Source: Acidimicrobiaceae bacterium UBA2093
Lineage (GTDB): Bacteria; Actinomycetota; Acidimicrobiia; Acidimicrobiales; Ilumatobacteraceae
DNA length: 7,035 nt
Reading direction: 5' to 3'
Assembly: GCA_002331255.1 (NCBI GenBank)
Contig: DCZD01000019.1
Coordinates: 439 to 7,473, forward strand
The position numbers and the translations under genes are program-made. Each line of letters begins with the position of its first letter. Position 1 is the stretch's first letter. The notes below the pieces were generated by a model. It ran no database searches. It was given only the letters and a program-made list of their open reading frames with translations, and was not told where the DNA came from. This document shows positions 5,650 through 7,035 of the stretch, piece after piece.

Positions 5650-6893
5650 GAAGCGCCTCCGTTCTTGTCATGGGTGGCAACCTTGGCCAAAGTTGCCTTC
5701 AATATCTGGCATGCCTCTGCTACCTCTCGTCGACTGACGGTCAGTGGTGGCGCAAGGCGAATGGTGTCGGCGTTCACCGCATTCGTTACGAGGCCGGCTT
5801 CAAGCAATTGTGCGTACACACGTTTCGAATCAAGGCCGTCTGAAAGCACCAGTCCGAGCAACAGCCCCTGGCCTCTGATGTGATCTACATACTCGCAATC
5901 AGCAAGCTCCGATCGAATCCACCCCTCGGCCTCGCGCGCGCGTGATGGCGCATCAATGGCCATCATCTCAGTGATGACCGCGATGACCGCCGCAGTTGCG
6001 ATTGCAGTTCCGCTGTACGTGGATCCATGGTCGCCCGGCGAAAAAACGGCGGCGACGTCGCGACGCGCCCAAAGAGCGCCGATCGGCACTCCATTTCCAA
6101 GCGCCTTTGCGAACATCACTACGTCAGGGCTGATACCCGCATGCTCGAAACCGAACCAATGTCCTGTGCGTGCGAAACCTGTCTGCACTTCGTCCACCAT
6201 GAACAAGAGGCCGCGTTCCCTGCACACAGTTGCGACTTCTTCGAGATAGCCCTTTGGTGGGGGCACGACGCCACCCTCGCCCTGAATGGGCTCAAGCAGG
6301 ACGGCTGCCACACTCGGGTCGATTGCCGAAATGAGAGATTCAATGTCGCCATATGGCACATGTCGGAAGCCCTCTGGCATCGGCTGGAACGGCTCGTGCT
6401 TCGCAGGCTGCCCCGTCGCAGCTAGTGCACCGAGCGTACGTCCATGGAAGCTTCCGAGCGCCGACACCACGACGTGGCGACCACGTCCGCCGAATTTGCG
6501 AGCCAACTTGATTGCTGCCTCGTTTGCTTCGGCACCGGAATTGCAGAAGAACACTTGACCATCCCCTGCACCAGCAACACGCATCAACCCGTTGATCAAC
6601 ATCGCTGCCTCAGTCGCGATGGGATTCGAGAAGAAATTGCTGACATGGAGAAGTGTCTCCGCCTGATGAGACAACGCCCGAGCAACAGCCTTATTGGAGT
6701 GTCCCAATGATGTGACCGCGATTCCGCACAGGAAGTCGAGGTAACGCTTTCCGTTGACGTCCCACAGCTCTGTTCCTTGACCGCGCACGAACATCACCGC
6801 CGGAGGAGCAAAAACCGGCATGAACGGACACCAGTCCTGTCCCGCCAACAATTCATTGGCCGTCGTCGACGACAAAAATTCATGCTGCGCCAT
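5646..6893 (-). CDS. argD: acetylornithine aminotransferase
   Basis: This pyridoxal-phosphate enzyme of the class III aminotransferase family converts N-acetylglutamate semialdehyde and glutamate to N-acetylornithine and 2-oxoglutarate. The protein has 415 residues, a little longer than many ArgD proteins, mainly through a longer N-terminus. Visible motifs are NSGAEANEAA (118-127), SFHGRTLGALAATGQ (148-162), EPIQGEGGV (201-209), DEVQTGFARTG (234-244, with the aspartate that contacts the cofactor) and AKALGNGVP (262-270), where K263 forms the Schiff base. The later loop reads GSTYSGTA where many ArgD proteins have GSTFGGNP. The ATG has AAGGG (6906-6902) 8 bases upstream and lies one base after the argB stop. 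The family also includes succinylornithine and GABA aminotransferases; the operon context decides for ArgD. Confidence 0.95.
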   Translation of the reverse strand: MAQHEFLSSTTANELLAGQDWCPFMPVFAPPAVMFVRGQGTELWDVNGKRYLDFLCGIAVTSLGHSNKAVARALSHQAETLLHVSNFFSNPIATEAAMLINGLMRVAGAGDGQVFFCNSGAEANEAAIKLARKFGGRGRHVVVSALGSFHGRTLGALAATGQPAKHEPFQPMPEGFRHVPYGDIESLISAIDPSVAAVLLEPIQGEGGVVPPPKGYLEEVATVCRERGLLFMVDEVQTGFARTGHWFGFEHAGISPDVVMFAKALGNGVPIGALWARRDVAAVFSPGDHGSTYSGTAIATAAVIAVITEMMAIDAPSRAREAEGWIRSELADCEYVDHIRGQGLLLGLVLSDGLDSKRVYAQLLEAGLVTNAVNADTIRLAPPLTVSRREVAEACQILKATLAKVATHDKNGGAS

Positions 6894-6894
6894 T

Positions 6895-7035
6895 TCAGTG
6901 ACCCTTACCTGACTTCAACTCAACAGAGTTCTGCATGCCGTCGGGAGTGATCATCGTTCCCACGCCCTCGTCGGTGAATAGCTCGAGAAGCAACACGTGC
7001 GGAATTCTGCCGTCGAGGATGTGCGCACGCTTCAC
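6895..7035 (-). CDS. argB: acetylglutamate kinase, C-terminal end only (cut by the window edge)
   Basis: The last 46 codons and TGA stop of a minus-strand gene are present; the rest lies beyond position 7035. The visible peptide contains RAHILDGRIPHVLLLELF followed by TDEGVGTMI, the C-terminal signature of ArgB, which phosphorylates N-acetylglutamate with ATP in the second step of arginine synthesis. The R-x-H-x-x-D-G and G-x-G-T-M blocks are typical of the arginine-sensitive type of the enzyme, so feedback inhibition by arginine is likely, although the N-terminal helix needed to confirm it is not in view. The stop is one base from the argD start. argJ and argC would be expected further upstream. 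Confidence 0.92.
   Translation of the reverse strand: MKRAHILDGRIPHVLLLELFTDEGVGTMITPDGMQNSVELKSGKGH

Overview
The window looks like ordinary chromosomal DNA from an actinobacterium of moderate GC content (mid-50s percent, judged by eye). Three things suggest this: an argB-argD-argF-argR-argH gene order with the arginine repressor inside the operon, a DUF2332 protein (a family found mostly in Actinomycetota), and the 16S rRNA start and leader. Acidimicrobiia is a plausible class, but this is inference from the look of the proteins and was not tested.

Layout from left to right. Positions 1 to about 17 are the first bases of a 16S rRNA gene on the minus strand, so the window is cut just inside an rRNA operon. 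Positions 18-407 hold no protein gene. They form the rRNA leader and promoter region, with a possible promoter, a boxA-like antitermination element and at least four strong inverted repeats. tyrS (tyrosyl-tRNA synthetase, minus strand) ends at 408 and points towards the rRNA operon. A 57-base gap separates it from a divergent plus-strand gene for a DUF2332 protein. That gene meets the end of argH tail to tail with only 8 bases between them. The rest is one tightly packed minus-strand arginine operon, read right to left: argB (last 46 codons only), argD, argF, argR and argH. Its genes overlap by a few bases or are separated by one or two.

How the genes work together. ArgB, ArgD, ArgF and ArgH carry out N-acetylglutamate phosphorylation, acetylornithine transamination, ornithine carbamoylation and argininosuccinate cleavage. 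ArgR is the arginine-sensing repressor that would be made with them. argG, usually found between argR and argH in actinobacterial arg clusters, is absent here and must lie elsewhere if the pathway is complete. argC and argJ would be expected beyond the right edge, together with the main promoter and ARG boxes, none of which are visible here. TyrS and the rRNA genes belong to translation.

I see no mobile element, CRISPR array, tRNA gene, broken gene or clearly new system. The least understood parts are the DUF2332 protein and the structured rRNA leader.
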